In this document: one piece after another, positions 34,201 to 42,739 of the stretch
Layout: every line of letters starts with the position of its first letter
Numbering within the stretch: position 1 is the first letter of the stretch
Assembly (NCBI RefSeq): GCF_036178845.1
Contig: NZ_CP108070.1
Coordinates: forward strand, 10,788,001-10,852,000
Reading direction: 5' to 3'
DNA: 64,000 nt
Source of the DNA: Streptomyces sp. NBC_00271
GTDB lineage: Bacteria; Actinomycetota; Actinomycetes; Streptomycetales; Streptomycetaceae
Position numbers and translations under genes: made by a program
Notes under the pieces: generated by a model
Seen by the model: only the letters and a program-made list of their open reading frames with translations
Databases searched by the model: none
What the model was told of the DNA's origin: nothing

Positions 34201-36027
34201 ATGTCCACGAACGCGGACCCTGTGAGACGTACCGACGCTTCCTCTGCGTACTCCACCGCTTCCACCTCCGCACCCGGCCCGTCGCGTCGCCGGGTGCTCG
34301 GCGCGGCGACGGGAGCCGGGCTCGCGCTCGCGGCCGGTCTGCCAGGTGCCGCGGACGCGGCCGACCTACCTCTGCTCGGCACGTACGACGTGGTGGTGAT
34401 CGGCTCCGGAGCGGCGGGGATGACCGCCGCGCTGACGGCTGCGAAACAGGGGCTGAGCTGCGTCGTCGTGGAGAAGGCGCCCACGTTCGGGGGATCGGCG
34501 GCGCGTTCCGGCGCGGGCGTCTGGATCCCCAACAACCCGGTGATCCTCGCCGCGGGGGTGCCGGACACCCCGGCGAAGGCCGCCACCTACCTCGCGGCGG
34601 TGGTCGGCCCCGACGTCTCCGCCGCACGCCAGCAGGCCTTCCTCGGCAGCGGCCCCGCCATGATCTCCTTCGTCATGGCGAACAGCCCGCTCCGCTTCCG
34701 CTGGATGGAGGGGTACAGCGACTACTACCCCGAACTCCCCGGCGGACTGCCCGGCGGCCGCTCCATCGAACCCGACCAGCTCGACGGCAACATCCTCGGT
34801 GCCGAACTCGCCCATCTGAACCCGTCGTACATGACCGTACCGACCGGCATGGTCGTCTTCAGCTCCGACTACAAGTGGCTCACGCTCGCCGCGGTCAGCG
34901 CGAAGGGTGCCGCCGTCGCCGCCACCTGCCTGGCCCGCGGCACCCAGGCGGCCCTCCTCGGCCAGAAGCCCCTCACCATGGGCCAGTCGCTGGCGGCCGG
35001 CCTGCGTGCCGGACTGCTTGCGGCCCAGGTTCCGGTGTGGCTGAACACCCCGCTCTCCGACCTGTACCTGGAGAACGGCACCGCCACGGGAGCCGTGGTC
35101 ATCAGGAACGGCACCCCGGGCCTCATCAGAGCCCGGCACGGGGTGATCGTCGGATCCGGCGGCTTCGAGCACAACGCGGCCATGCGCGACCAGTACCAGC
35201 GACAGCCCATCGGCACCGAGTGGACCGTCGGCGCCAAGGAGAACACCGGCGACGGCATCCAGGCGGGTCAGCGGGCCGGCGCGGCGCTCGACCTGATGGA
35301 CGACGCATGGTGGGGCCCGGCGATCCCGCTGCCCGACCAGCCGTACTTCTGCCTCGCCGAACGCACCCTGCCCGGCGGGCTCCTCGTCAACGCCGCCGGC
35401 GCGCGCTTCGTCAACGAAGCGGCCCCCTACAGCGATGTCGTGCACATCATGTACGACCGTGACAGCGGCGCGCCCGACATCCCGGCGTGGCTGATCGTCG
35501 ACCAGAACTACCGTAACCGCTACCTCTTCAAGGACGTGCTGCCTACCTTCACGTTCCCCGATACGTGGTACACGTCCGGCGCCGCCCACAAGGCGTGGAC
35601 CCTCGACGCCCTCGCCGGGCAGATCGGCATGCCCGCCGCCGCGCTCCGCACCAGCGTCAACCACTTCAACAGCCTTGCCCTGCACGGCAACGACACCGAC
35701 TTCCATCGCGGCGACAGTGCCTACGACCACTACTACACCGACCCCGCGATCCTCCCCAACTCCTGCCTGGCGCCCCTGTGGCTCGCCCCCTTCTACGCCT
35801 TCAAGATCGTTCCAGGTGATCTGGGCACGAAGGGCGGCCTGCGCACGGACGCCCGGGCGCGGGTACTGCGGCCGGACGGATCCGTCATCCCGGGCCTGTA
35901 CGCCGCCGGAAACGCCAGCGCGGCCGTCATGGGCCACAGCTACGCGGGAGCGGGTTCGACGATCGGCCCGGCGATGACCTTCGGCTACATCGCGGCGCTG
36001 GACATCGCGGCCGGCGCGGGCGCCTGA
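34201..36027 (+). CDS. Tat-exported 3-ketosteroid Delta1-dehydrogenase-like flavoprotein
   Basis: A 608-residue FAD enzyme. A twin-arginine signal (SRRRVLGAATGAGLALAAG) precedes the dinucleotide fold YDVVVIGSGAAGMTAALTAA. The C-terminal PGLYAAGNASAAVMGHSYAG and STIGPAMTFGYIAA closely follow the KstD pattern, including the tyrosine in the HSYxG loop. KstD introduces the 1,2 double bond in 3-ketosteroids and usually works in the cytoplasm, so the Tat signal is notable. The ATG has GGAG eight bases upstream. No other steroid-catabolic gene is in the window; it could act on a related 3-ketone. Confidence 0.75.
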   Translation: MSTNADPVRRTDASSAYSTASTSAPGPSRRRVLGAATGAGLALAAGLPGAADAADLPLLGTYDVVVIGSGAAGMTAALTAAKQGLSCVVVEKAPTFGGSAARSGAGVWIPNNPVILAAGVPDTPAKAATYLAAVVGPDVSAARQQAFLGSGPAMISFVMANSPLRFRWMEGYSDYYPELPGGLPGGRSIEPDQLDGNILGAELAHLNPSYMTVPTGMVVFSSDYKWLTLAAVSAKGAAVAATCLARGTQAALLGQKPLTMGQSLAAGLRAGLLAAQVPVWLNTPLSDLYLENGTATGAVVIRNGTPGLIRARHGVIVGSGGFEHNAAMRDQYQRQPIGTEWTVGAKENTGDGIQAGQRAGAALDLMDDAWWGPAIPLPDQPYFCLAERTLPGGLLVNAAGARFVNEAAPYSDVVHIMYDRDSGAPDIPAWLIVDQNYRNRYLFKDVLPTFTFPDTWYTSGAAHKAWTLDALAGQIGMPAAALRTSVNHFNSLALHGNDTDFHRGDSAYDHYYTDPAILPNSCLAPLWLAPFYAFKIVPGDLGTKGGLRTDARARVLRPDGSVIPGLYAAGNASAAVMGHSYAGAGSTIGPAMTFGYIAALDIAAGAGA

Positions 36028-36203
36028 GCGGAACTCGCGGGAACCCACAGGAACTCGGGTGCCAAACAGCCTTTGCGTGCGCAGTTGCGTTTCTTGGCCA
36101 TTACGGGACACGCGAGTCCGCCTCTGTACATGTTGCGCGTCTCCTATGGCGGTGCATGGTTCGCAGGTTTCACATGCTCCGCACAGCCAGAGGAGAACGA
36201 CCC

Positions 36204-37871
36204 GTGTTCCGACGTCCCGCCCGTCCCGTCACCGCGGCTGCCGCCGCGCTCGCAGCCGTCGGCGGCCTCACCGCCTCCGCGACCGCCGCTACACCCGCCC
36301 CTGCCACATCCACCTCCGCGCACGCGCACCTCGCGCGCCATGTCCTGCTGTTGTCGATCGACGGCCTGCACCAGTCCGACCTGGCCTGGTACGTCGCACG
36401 TCACCCGAAGTCCGCGCTCGCGCGGCTCGCCACCGGTGGGGTCGAGTACACCCATGCGAGGACCACCGACCCCTCCGACTCGTTCCCCGGCCTGGTCGGC
36501 CAGCTCACCGGCGGGAACCCGGGCACCACGGGCATCTACTACGACGACGGCTACAGCTCCGCACTCCTCCCGGCCGGAACGATCCACTGCGCGGGCGCCG
36601 AGCCCGGCGCCGAGGTCGACTTCACTGAGGACCTGGACCGCAACAAGGACTCCATCGACGCCGGCCAGGGCCTCGCCGGCCTGCCCGGCAGCATCCTCAA
36701 GATGACCGGTGCCGCCCGCGGCCTCATCGACCCGTCGAAGCTGCCGGTCGACCCCAAGACCTGCAAGCCCGTGTACCCGCACTCGTATCTGAAGGTGAAC
36801 ACGGTCTTCAACGTGGTCAGAAAGGCCGGACTGCGGACCGCCTGGTCCGACAAGCACGTCGCGTACGAGATCCTCAACGGCCCCTCCGGCAACGGCGTCC
36901 AAGACCTTTTCGCCCCCGAGATCAACAGCCAAGCGATCGGCTACCCGGCAGGCACGGACTGGACGAAGGACAACGCGGCGACGGAGCAGTACGACGGATA
37001 CAAGGCGAAGGCCGTCCTCAACGAGATCGACGGCTACGACCACAGCCGCACCCACAAGACAGGCACCCCGGCGGTCTTCGGCATGAACTTCCAGTCCGTC
37101 TCGACCGCCCAGAAGCTGCCCGCCTCCGAGGGGCTGACGGGCGGCTACGCGGCGAAGGGCGTCCCCGGTCCGCTGCTGGCCAAGAACCTCGCCTTCGTGG
37201 ACCAGGAGGTCGGAGCGTTCCTCACCGAACTGCGCATGCAGCACCTGGACGGCAGCACGACCGTCATCCTCTCCTCCAAGCACGGCCAGTCACCGACCGA
37301 CCCCAAGGCCCTGACCCGTATCGACGACGGCCCCCTGCTCGACGGCCTCAACGCCGTATGGAAGAAGGCCCACCCGGGTGCCGGTGACCTGATCGCCCAC
37401 TCCGTGGACGACGACGCCATGCTCATCTGGCTGAACGACCGCTCGCAGGCCGCCACCGCCTTCGCCAAGGCGTACCTGCTCGCCCAGTCCGGTACCGGCA
37501 ACGACATCGCCGGCAAGGCCAAGCCCTTCACCGCGAGCGGCCTGAAGACCCTGTACGCCGGTGCGGCGGCCGCCCGGTACTTCCACGTCGAGCCGGGCGA
37601 CTCGCGCGTGCCGGACCTGTTCGGCATCGCCCAATACGGCGTCGTCTACACGGGCGGCAAGAGCAAGATCGCCGAGCACGGCGGCGCCCACGCCGACGAC
37701 CTCGACGTCCCGCTCGTCGTCTCTGGCGCCGCCACCCCGCACGGCGTGCGCGTCAGCGGCCCGGTGGAGACCACGCAGATCGCCCCGACGATCCTGCGAC
37801 TGCTCGGCCTCAACCCCCGGGCCCTGGACGCCGTACGCGTCGAGCACACCGCGACCCTGCCGGTGCGCTGA
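36204..37871 (+). CDS. Secreted phosphodiesterase/nucleotide pyrophosphatase-like protein
   Basis: A 555-residue exported member of the alkaline phosphatase superfamily. A Sec signal (ending near ATAATPAPA) is followed by VLLLSIDGLHQSDLAW with the first metal aspartate and DSFPGLVGQLTGG with the nucleophile region. Next come VILSSKHGQSPTDP and a final AEHGGAHADDLDVPLVVSG with metal histidines. The KHGQS form, rather than the usual DHG, is common in this subgroup. It probably hydrolyses a phosphodiester or pyrophosphate outside the cell. The GTG at 36204 has AGGAG eight bases upstream; an earlier in-frame ATG lacks a site. Confidence 0.82.
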   Translation: MFRRPARPVTAAAAALAAVGGLTASATAATPAPATSTSAHAHLARHVLLLSIDGLHQSDLAWYVARHPKSALARLATGGVEYTHARTTDPSDSFPGLVGQLTGGNPGTTGIYYDDGYSSALLPAGTIHCAGAEPGAEVDFTEDLDRNKDSIDAGQGLAGLPGSILKMTGAARGLIDPSKLPVDPKTCKPVYPHSYLKVNTVFNVVRKAGLRTAWSDKHVAYEILNGPSGNGVQDLFAPEINSQAIGYPAGTDWTKDNAATEQYDGYKAKAVLNEIDGYDHSRTHKTGTPAVFGMNFQSVSTAQKLPASEGLTGGYAAKGVPGPLLAKNLAFVDQEVGAFLTELRMQHLDGSTTVILSSKHGQSPTDPKALTRIDDGPLLDGLNAVWKKAHPGAGDLIAHSVDDDAMLIWLNDRSQAATAFAKAYLLAQSGTGNDIAGKAKPFTASGLKTLYAGAAAARYFHVEPGDSRVPDLFGIAQYGVVYTGGKSKIAEHGGAHADDLDVPLVVSGAATPHGVRVSGPVETTQIAPTILRLLGLNPRALDAVRVEHTATLPVR

Positions 37872-37981
37872 CGCCACCCCGACGCTCCACCGACGGGACC
37901 GCCGCCATTGCCATGACGACGGTCCCGTCACCGGGTTCCGGGCCCATGGGACTGTCAGTGGTGGCTGCGAGACTGTTGGAC

Positions 37982-38575
37982 ATGATCGAATCGAATGCGA
38001 AAGCGGATCTTCTCCGCTCTCTGCAAGCCGCCCGCGACGCCCTGCTGTGGAAGCTCGACGGGCTGTCTGAGTACGACGTCCGCCGTCCGCTGACGCCGAC
38101 CGGAACGAATCTGTTGGGGCTGGTCAAACACGTCACCGGAGTCGAGCTGGGGTACTTCGGCGACACCTTCGGGCGGCCGTTCTTCGAAGAGCCGCCACTC
38201 TGGTTCACGGCCGACGCCGAGCCCAACGCGGACATGTGGGCCGACGCCGAGGAGTCGCGCGAACAGATCGCCGGACTCTATCGCCAGGCGTGGAAGCACT
38301 CGGACACCACGATCGAGACCTTCGCGCTTGACGCGATCGGTCGTGTGGCGTGGTGGCCCGAGGACCGAAGAGAGGTGACGCTGCACCAGGTCCTGGTGCG
38401 CGTGATCGCCGACACCCACCGGCACGCGGGCCACGCCGACATTCTCCGGGAGTCCATCGACGGGGCTGCCGGGATGTGGGAAGGGAACGACAACATGCCG
38501 TCGGGCGATCGGTCGTGGTGGGACAGTCATCGAAGCCGACTGGAGCGCGTAGCGCGGGAAGCCGGCCGCGACTGA
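37982..38575 (+). CDS. DinB/DUF664-family protein
   Basis: A 197-residue four-helix-bundle protein with NLLGLVKHVTGVELGYFGD and RVIADTHRHAGHADILRES; the three histidines are the metal ligands of the DinB fold. Some members are thiol transferases (mycothiol or bacillithiol dependent), which suits an actinomycete, but the function here is unknown. The ATG at 37982 begins MIESNAKADLLRSLQ, the usual N-terminus. A paralogue occurs 700 bases downstream at 39279, with a secreted protein between them on the other strand. Confidence 0.82.
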   Translation: MIESNAKADLLRSLQAARDALLWKLDGLSEYDVRRPLTPTGTNLLGLVKHVTGVELGYFGDTFGRPFFEEPPLWFTADAEPNADMWADAEESREQIAGLYRQAWKHSDTTIETFALDAIGRVAWWPEDRREVTLHQVLVRVIADTHRHAGHADILRESIDGAAGMWEGNDNMPSGDRSWWDSHRSRLERVAREAGRD

Positions 38576-38612
38576 CGCGCCCCGCTGAACCAGGACGCCT
38601 CGATCTCAGACG

Positions 38613-39110
38613 TCAGTTCCACAGGGGAAGGTCGACCCATTGCCCGAATCCGTCCGGCTTCCCCTTGGTGTAGACGAGGCTCAGCTGGGTGTATTGCGAC
38701 AGCTCAGGGTGCTTCTTCCAAGGCTGTGTGGCGTTGAGCCGCACGATCACCGGGTACGAGTGGAACTTGCCCGCGGCGCAGTACGGCTTGCAGTCGTTCA
38801 CCACGTTGAAGCCCTCGGCCACCGCGGAGTCCCGGTGCCACTGGGACCAGCGGAGCGAGGTGAGTCGGCTGTTGCCGTCACCGCACGCGAGAATGAAATC
38901 GGTGGGGCGCACCTGCGCGTGCCAGAAGCAGTCGACCATCACGGGCTGTCCCGCCTGGCGCTGCGCGGTGGACGTGGGCGTGGGCGGCGGTGACGGAGCA
39001 GGGGTGGAGGAAGCTGTTCCGGCAGGGGTGGAGGAAGCTGTTCCCATGATTGCTGCGAGCGACACAGCGGCACAGAACGTCACCGCTGTCCTCACTGTGC
39101 GTTTTGGCAT
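38613..39110 (-). CDS. Small secreted protein with four cysteines
   Basis: A 165-residue exported protein. A signal peptide (about 1-25) is followed by a Pro/Thr/Ser linker with a tandem GTASSTPA repeat. A compact domain of about 105 residues then contains cysteines in DCFWHAQ, LACGDGN and NDCKPYC, likely two disulfides, and RPTDFILACGDGNSRLTSLR. This domain is common in Streptomyces secreted proteins of unknown role. GGAGC lies upstream of the ATG at 39110. No operon partner is seen. Confidence 0.7.
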   Translation of the reverse strand: MPKRTVRTAVTFCAAVSLAAIMGTASSTPAGTASSTPAPSPPPTPTSTAQRQAGQPVMVDCFWHAQVRPTDFILACGDGNSRLTSLRWSQWHRDSAVAEGFNVVNDCKPYCAAGKFHSYPVIVRLNATQPWKKHPELSQYTQLSLVYTKGKPDGFGQWVDLPLWN

Positions 39111-39278
39111 GTTCGCTCCCAGTCGCAATCTCTTTCGACCAGCAGGCCCGGTGCCTGATCCGCCCCTTCTTGCGGCGGACGGCTCCTCTATCGACGCTAC
39201 GACGCTGTCGGAGGATGCACCACTCGCACGGAGTAACGCGTGCTCCCTCCCAGCGACGAACCCCGAAGGAGAGACAGC

Positions 39279-39836
39279 ATGAGTACGAGCAATCCGCGGA
39301 GGCGGGCCGCCATGTTCGTCGGAGACGACGACGATCCCCGGCTCGGTGCTCCCTCGACCGGCGAGGAGCGAGCCATGCTCATCGGATTTCTCAGTGCCCA
39401 GCGGGCGACGCTGGAGCTGAAGTGCGCGGGCCTGGAAGGGGAATTGGCCCGACGCTCCGTGGAGCCCTCCACGCTCTCGCTGCTCGGACTCGTACGCCAT
39501 CTCGCCGACGTGGAGCGCCGGTGGTTCCGTCAGGTGCTGGCCGGTCAGGACGCGCCACCACGCTTCTCGTCGGCGGTGGAACCGGACGGCGACTTCGACG
39601 GCGCGGTTCCCGATCCCGACCTTGTGACCGAAGCGTGGCAGGCATGGCGCGCCGAGGTCGCGTTCGCCGACGCCTTCACCGGGGACGCGCCCCACCTCGA
39701 CATCGCGGGCAAGGACGCATGGCGTGGGACGGTGTCGCTGCGCTGGGTGCTGATCCACATGGTCGAGGAATACGCCCGTCACAACGGACACGCCGATCTC
39801 CTCCGTGAACGTATCGACGGGGCGATCGGCGTCTGA
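39279..39836 (+). CDS. DinB/DUF664-family protein (second copy)
   Basis: A 185-residue DinB-fold protein with LGLVRHLADVERRWF and HMVEEYARHNGHADLLRERI carrying the metal-binding histidines. It shares the fold but not close sequence with the copy at 37982. AAGGAG lies upstream of the ATG at 39279. It may be a mycothiol-dependent transferase. It ends only 100 bases before the disrupted NUDIX gene. Confidence 0.8.
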   Translation: MSTSNPRRRAAMFVGDDDDPRLGAPSTGEERAMLIGFLSAQRATLELKCAGLEGELARRSVEPSTLSLLGLVRHLADVERRWFRQVLAGQDAPPRFSSAVEPDGDFDGAVPDPDLVTEAWQAWRAEVAFADAFTGDAPHLDIAGKDAWRGTVSLRWVLIHMVEEYARHNGHADLLRERIDGAIGV

Positions 39837-40087
39837 GGAGGTGATCTCGGAGCTTGATCCAGCACATCGAGTCGGCCGTTGCACTGAGCGTGTCGTCAGC
39901 CCGTCGGTTCTGTGGCAGCGTGTCCGCCGTGGGGGAGATGGTGGAGCGAGTGGACGAGCAGGACCGGACACTTGGGGTGGTTGATCGAGGCGAGGCCATC
40001 CGCCGAAGGTGGCTGCACCGGGTTGCCACCACCGTCTGCCGCGACCCTGACGGTCGATTCCTCGTCCACCGGCGCCCCGATCACCTG

Positions 40088-41149
40088 GTACCTCCGATAA
40101 TGCTGACCGAGGCCCGCGCGAAGACCCCGTGGCTCCGAGAAGGCACGAGCGTCCCCCAGCAGCAGACGGTCAGGGACTTCGCCAAGTCCCGCTCCAGGGC
40201 GCTGAAAGACATCGAACGCCGTCTGCCGATGCGGCAGCCCGCGGGCATGCCCAGGCACAAGAAGAAGCGTGAAGCACTGCCGACGCTGAACTACACCACC
40301 CGAGGTTTCCGGCTGAAGGACGGCCGCCTGCACCTCGCCGGGAACATCGTCCTCACCGTGGTGTGGTCCCGCGAACTTTCCGCCGCGCCCAGCTCGGTGC
40401 GCGTATACCGGGACGCGGTGGGGCACTGGTGGGCGTCGTTCGTCGTGACCACCGAGCTTCAGCCGCTCTCCGGGACCGGTGCCGTCCTCGGCGTGGACTG
40501 GGGCGTGAAGGAGACCGCCACCACCACATCCGACGCGCACGACCTGCCGCATGCCGAGCACGGCCGGAAGACGCAGGCCACGTTGTCGCGGTACGACCGG
40601 ATGATGGCCCGCCGCAATCCGAAGAAGGGCCGGGCGGCCTCGAAGGGCTACCGTGAGGCGAAGAAGTGGCGCGCGGAGACCTACGCGAAGATCGCCCGGC
40701 AGCGGCAGGACACCGCCCGCAAGTGGGCCAAGTCCGTCGTCCGGGGACACGACGCCGTCGCTGTCGAGGATTTCCGGCCGAAGTTCCTCGCGAAGACCAC
40801 CATGGCCCGCAAGGCGGCTGACGCCGCGATCGGCGCCACCAAGCAGGCCCTGATCGAGATGGGCCGCAAGCACGGGCGGGACATCCGCCTCGCGCACCCC
40901 GCGCACACCACCATGGACTGCGCATCGTGCGGAGCGAGAACCAAGCACGCACTTCCTCTTTCGGAACGTACCTACACCTGCACCGCGTGCGCAGCCGTGT
41001 CCCCCAGGGACAAGAACTCCGCGCGTGTGATGCTGGTCCGGGCCGGTCTCATCCCGGCTGGTGTTGAGGGCGCAAGACCTCTGGGGGCGCTGCTCCCGGA
41101 GGGAGCCTGAGCCAGGAATCCCCTCCCTTCAGGGAGGGGAGGATGTCAA
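40088..41149 (+). mobile_element. IS605/IS1341-type TnpB element, left-truncated
   Basis: The element interrupts the NUDIX gene. Its right end has an 8-bp hairpin (CCCCTCCC, loop TTCA, GGGAGGGG; 41120-41139) and ends GATGTCAA at 41149. The left end and the first part of tnpB are missing, so it cannot excise normally. No transposase gene is present. It belongs to a different TnpB subgroup from the element at 21540. Confidence 0.7.
40101..41110 (+). pseudogene. tnpB: TnpB lacking its N-terminal domain, in frame with NUDIX codons
   Basis: Similarity begins at LTEARAKTPWLREGTSVPQQ, so the N-terminal wedge start (the RYRFYP-type strand and FGC motif, roughly 50 residues) is absent. The rest is complete: RuvC Asp in GVDWGVKETATT, Glu in AVEDFRPKFL, Asp in SPRDKNSARV, and a zinc ribbon with CASCG and CTAC. 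No stop separates it from the upstream NUDIX codons, so a chimeric 390-residue product starting at 39938 is possible (RuvC residues would be D187, E277, D358). Without the N-terminus, RNA binding is probably lost. Confidence 0.75.
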
Positions 41150-41194
41150 GTTTCCCGCTTCCCCGGCCAGTACGACTGGCTGGTCGGTTGTGCC

Positions 41195-41218
41195 GTGGGC
41201 GTGGGCGTGGGCGTGGGC
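41195..41218 (+). repeat. GTGGGC x4 tandem repeat in the NUDIX remnant
   Basis: Four tandem copies of GTGGGC encode Val-Gly repeats just before the NUDIX box. Intact relatives have one or two such units, so the run probably expanded after the gene was inactivated. Confidence 0.9.
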
Positions 41219-41675
41219 GAGACCTACCCGGCAGTCGCCTGTCGCGAACTCGCCGAACAACTCGGGGTCCACACCCCGACGCGGTTCCTCTTCAAGTACC
41301 TGTGCCGGGGCGTCATCAGTCCGTACTGGATGGGCCTGCACGAGGCGGTCCTCAACCAGCCGGTTGTACCGGATGCCTCGGAAATTGCCTGGCACGCCTG
41401 GCTCACCCCGGTTGAGCTGCGCGCTGCGATGCACGACACGACCTTCGTCCCCGACGCCCGCGACGCGTTCGACCGGCACCAGGCGGAGAATGCGGGTCCA
41501 CGCGGCCCCTAGCCACGACGCTCGGCGCCCCCACCGCGTACGGAACGCTCACTCTGACCGCTCTCAACTCGGCCTGGGCCGTGGGCGGCTCGTCCGATCC
41601 GCCGTCAGCCCGCGCGGAACGCCGCTGGCCACGTTCGAGGCCGCGACACGACCGCACAGATCCCCGTACGCGGCA

Positions 41676-42533
41676 TCAAGACACCGACGATGCGGTCGGG
41701 AGGGCGATGCGTGCGGTCAGTGCCACATGGTCGGAGAGGAACGACCTCTTCCGGCCGCCGAGTTGTACCGGGTCCGTGAACAGCAGGCGGGGTTCGGTCA
41801 CCGGGTACCGCTCGGCGTCGCCCGCGACCAGTAGATAGTCGACGCGGTGCGCCGAGGCGCCCGATGGCAGCAGCTCGGTGTGGAACGTGGGGCGACCGAC
41901 CGCGCGGAACGGGTCCCGCCAGGCTCCTCCGTCCACCACCAGTGGGTAAAGGGGGCTGCTGTCCGGGATGTTGAGATCACCGCCGGCGATCACCAGTTCC
42001 GTGTCGTCCCGGCGAGCCCTCTGAAGGGCCTGGTGGAACATGACCAACTGCCGCCGCTGGAAGTGATGATGGCGGTTGTCCACCGACCAGTCGCCGTCCT
42101 TGTTCGCGGTCAGGTGCACGTTGCCCACCAGCGTCCGGCGTCCCGCCAACTCGAAGGTCAGTACGCCCTGCAGACGCCCCCACAGGGCCCTGGATCCGCG
42201 GAACAGCGGGCCGGATTCCTCGGGCCGGGAACCACGGAACGACTCGTACGACATCGACCGCAACGGCAGCCGCGAAAAGGAGGCCAGGCCCCCGGCCGGC
42301 TGACCGGCCACTCCGGTGGCGCGGGCGACGAAGGGATACGAGGGCAGGTGCGTGCGGATGGTTCTGAACAGCGCGGCCGTCCAGACCTCTTGGAAGCTGA
42401 CCACGTCGACGCCCGATTCCTCGATTCTCCGGCAGAACTCGACCGCACGTTCCTTCGGTGGAGGCAACGTCGACGAAAACCCGCAGCAGACATTCATCGA
42501 CGTCAGGCCGATCTTCGCTGGTCCGCCGTCCAT
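41676..42533 (-). CDS. Endonuclease/exonuclease/phosphatase-family protein
   Basis: A 285-residue DNase-I-fold protein. Hallmarks in order are TSMNVCCGF, the metal glutamate in VVSFQEVW, LVGNVHLTANKD, the catalytic GGDLNIPD, and the final SDHVALTARI. Members cleave phosphodiesters in nucleic acids, inositol phosphates or lipids; the substrate is unknown. There is no signal peptide. The ATG at 42533 has GGAGGTG immediately upstream. The stop lies 164 bases after the NUDIX remnant, on the opposite strand. Confidence 0.82.
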   Translation of the reverse strand: MDGGPAKIGLTSMNVCCGFSSTLPPPKERAVEFCRRIEESGVDVVSFQEVWTAALFRTIRTHLPSYPFVARATGVAGQPAGGLASFSRLPLRSMSYESFRGSRPEESGPLFRGSRALWGRLQGVLTFELAGRRTLVGNVHLTANKDGDWSVDNRHHHFQRRQLVMFHQALQRARRDDTELVIAGGDLNIPDSSPLYPLVVDGGAWRDPFRAVGRPTFHTELLPSGASAHRVDYLLVAGDAERYPVTEPRLLFTDPVQLGGRKRSFLSDHVALTARIALPTASSVS

Positions 42534-42739
42534 GCGGCACCTCCCCAAATGAGCCAGCCCCCGAGAGTGTCGGGGGCCGACCGTACTGCACTGGGAATCC
42601 CTGAGAGGGGTGCGACTCCGACGGTGAATCGCGGTGAACCGAAGTGAATCGCTACTGGTGATCGCGGCGGTGGACAAAAGGGTGTTGGCTCTCGATCGCC
42701 GAGCCGGGACAATCCGGGGTGAAGGGCGGGGGAGGATGT

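Larger units (their letters stand above)
39938..41512 (+). pseudogene. NUDIX hydrolase split by a TnpB element
   Basis: The first 50 codons (39938-40087) read VDEQDRTLGVVDRGEAIRRR and TVCRDPDGRFLVHRRPDHL, the N-terminus of an IPP-isomerase-like NUDIX hydrolase. Coding resumes at about 41153 as RFPGQYDWLVG and runs through the NUDIX box to the stop at 41512. Joining CACCTG (40082-40087) to TCCCGC (from 41153) restores the expected HLSRFPGQ. The NUDIX box reads RELAEQLGV, where the usual second glutamate is glutamine. The start may be GTG 39929 or ATG 39938. Confidence 0.75.
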
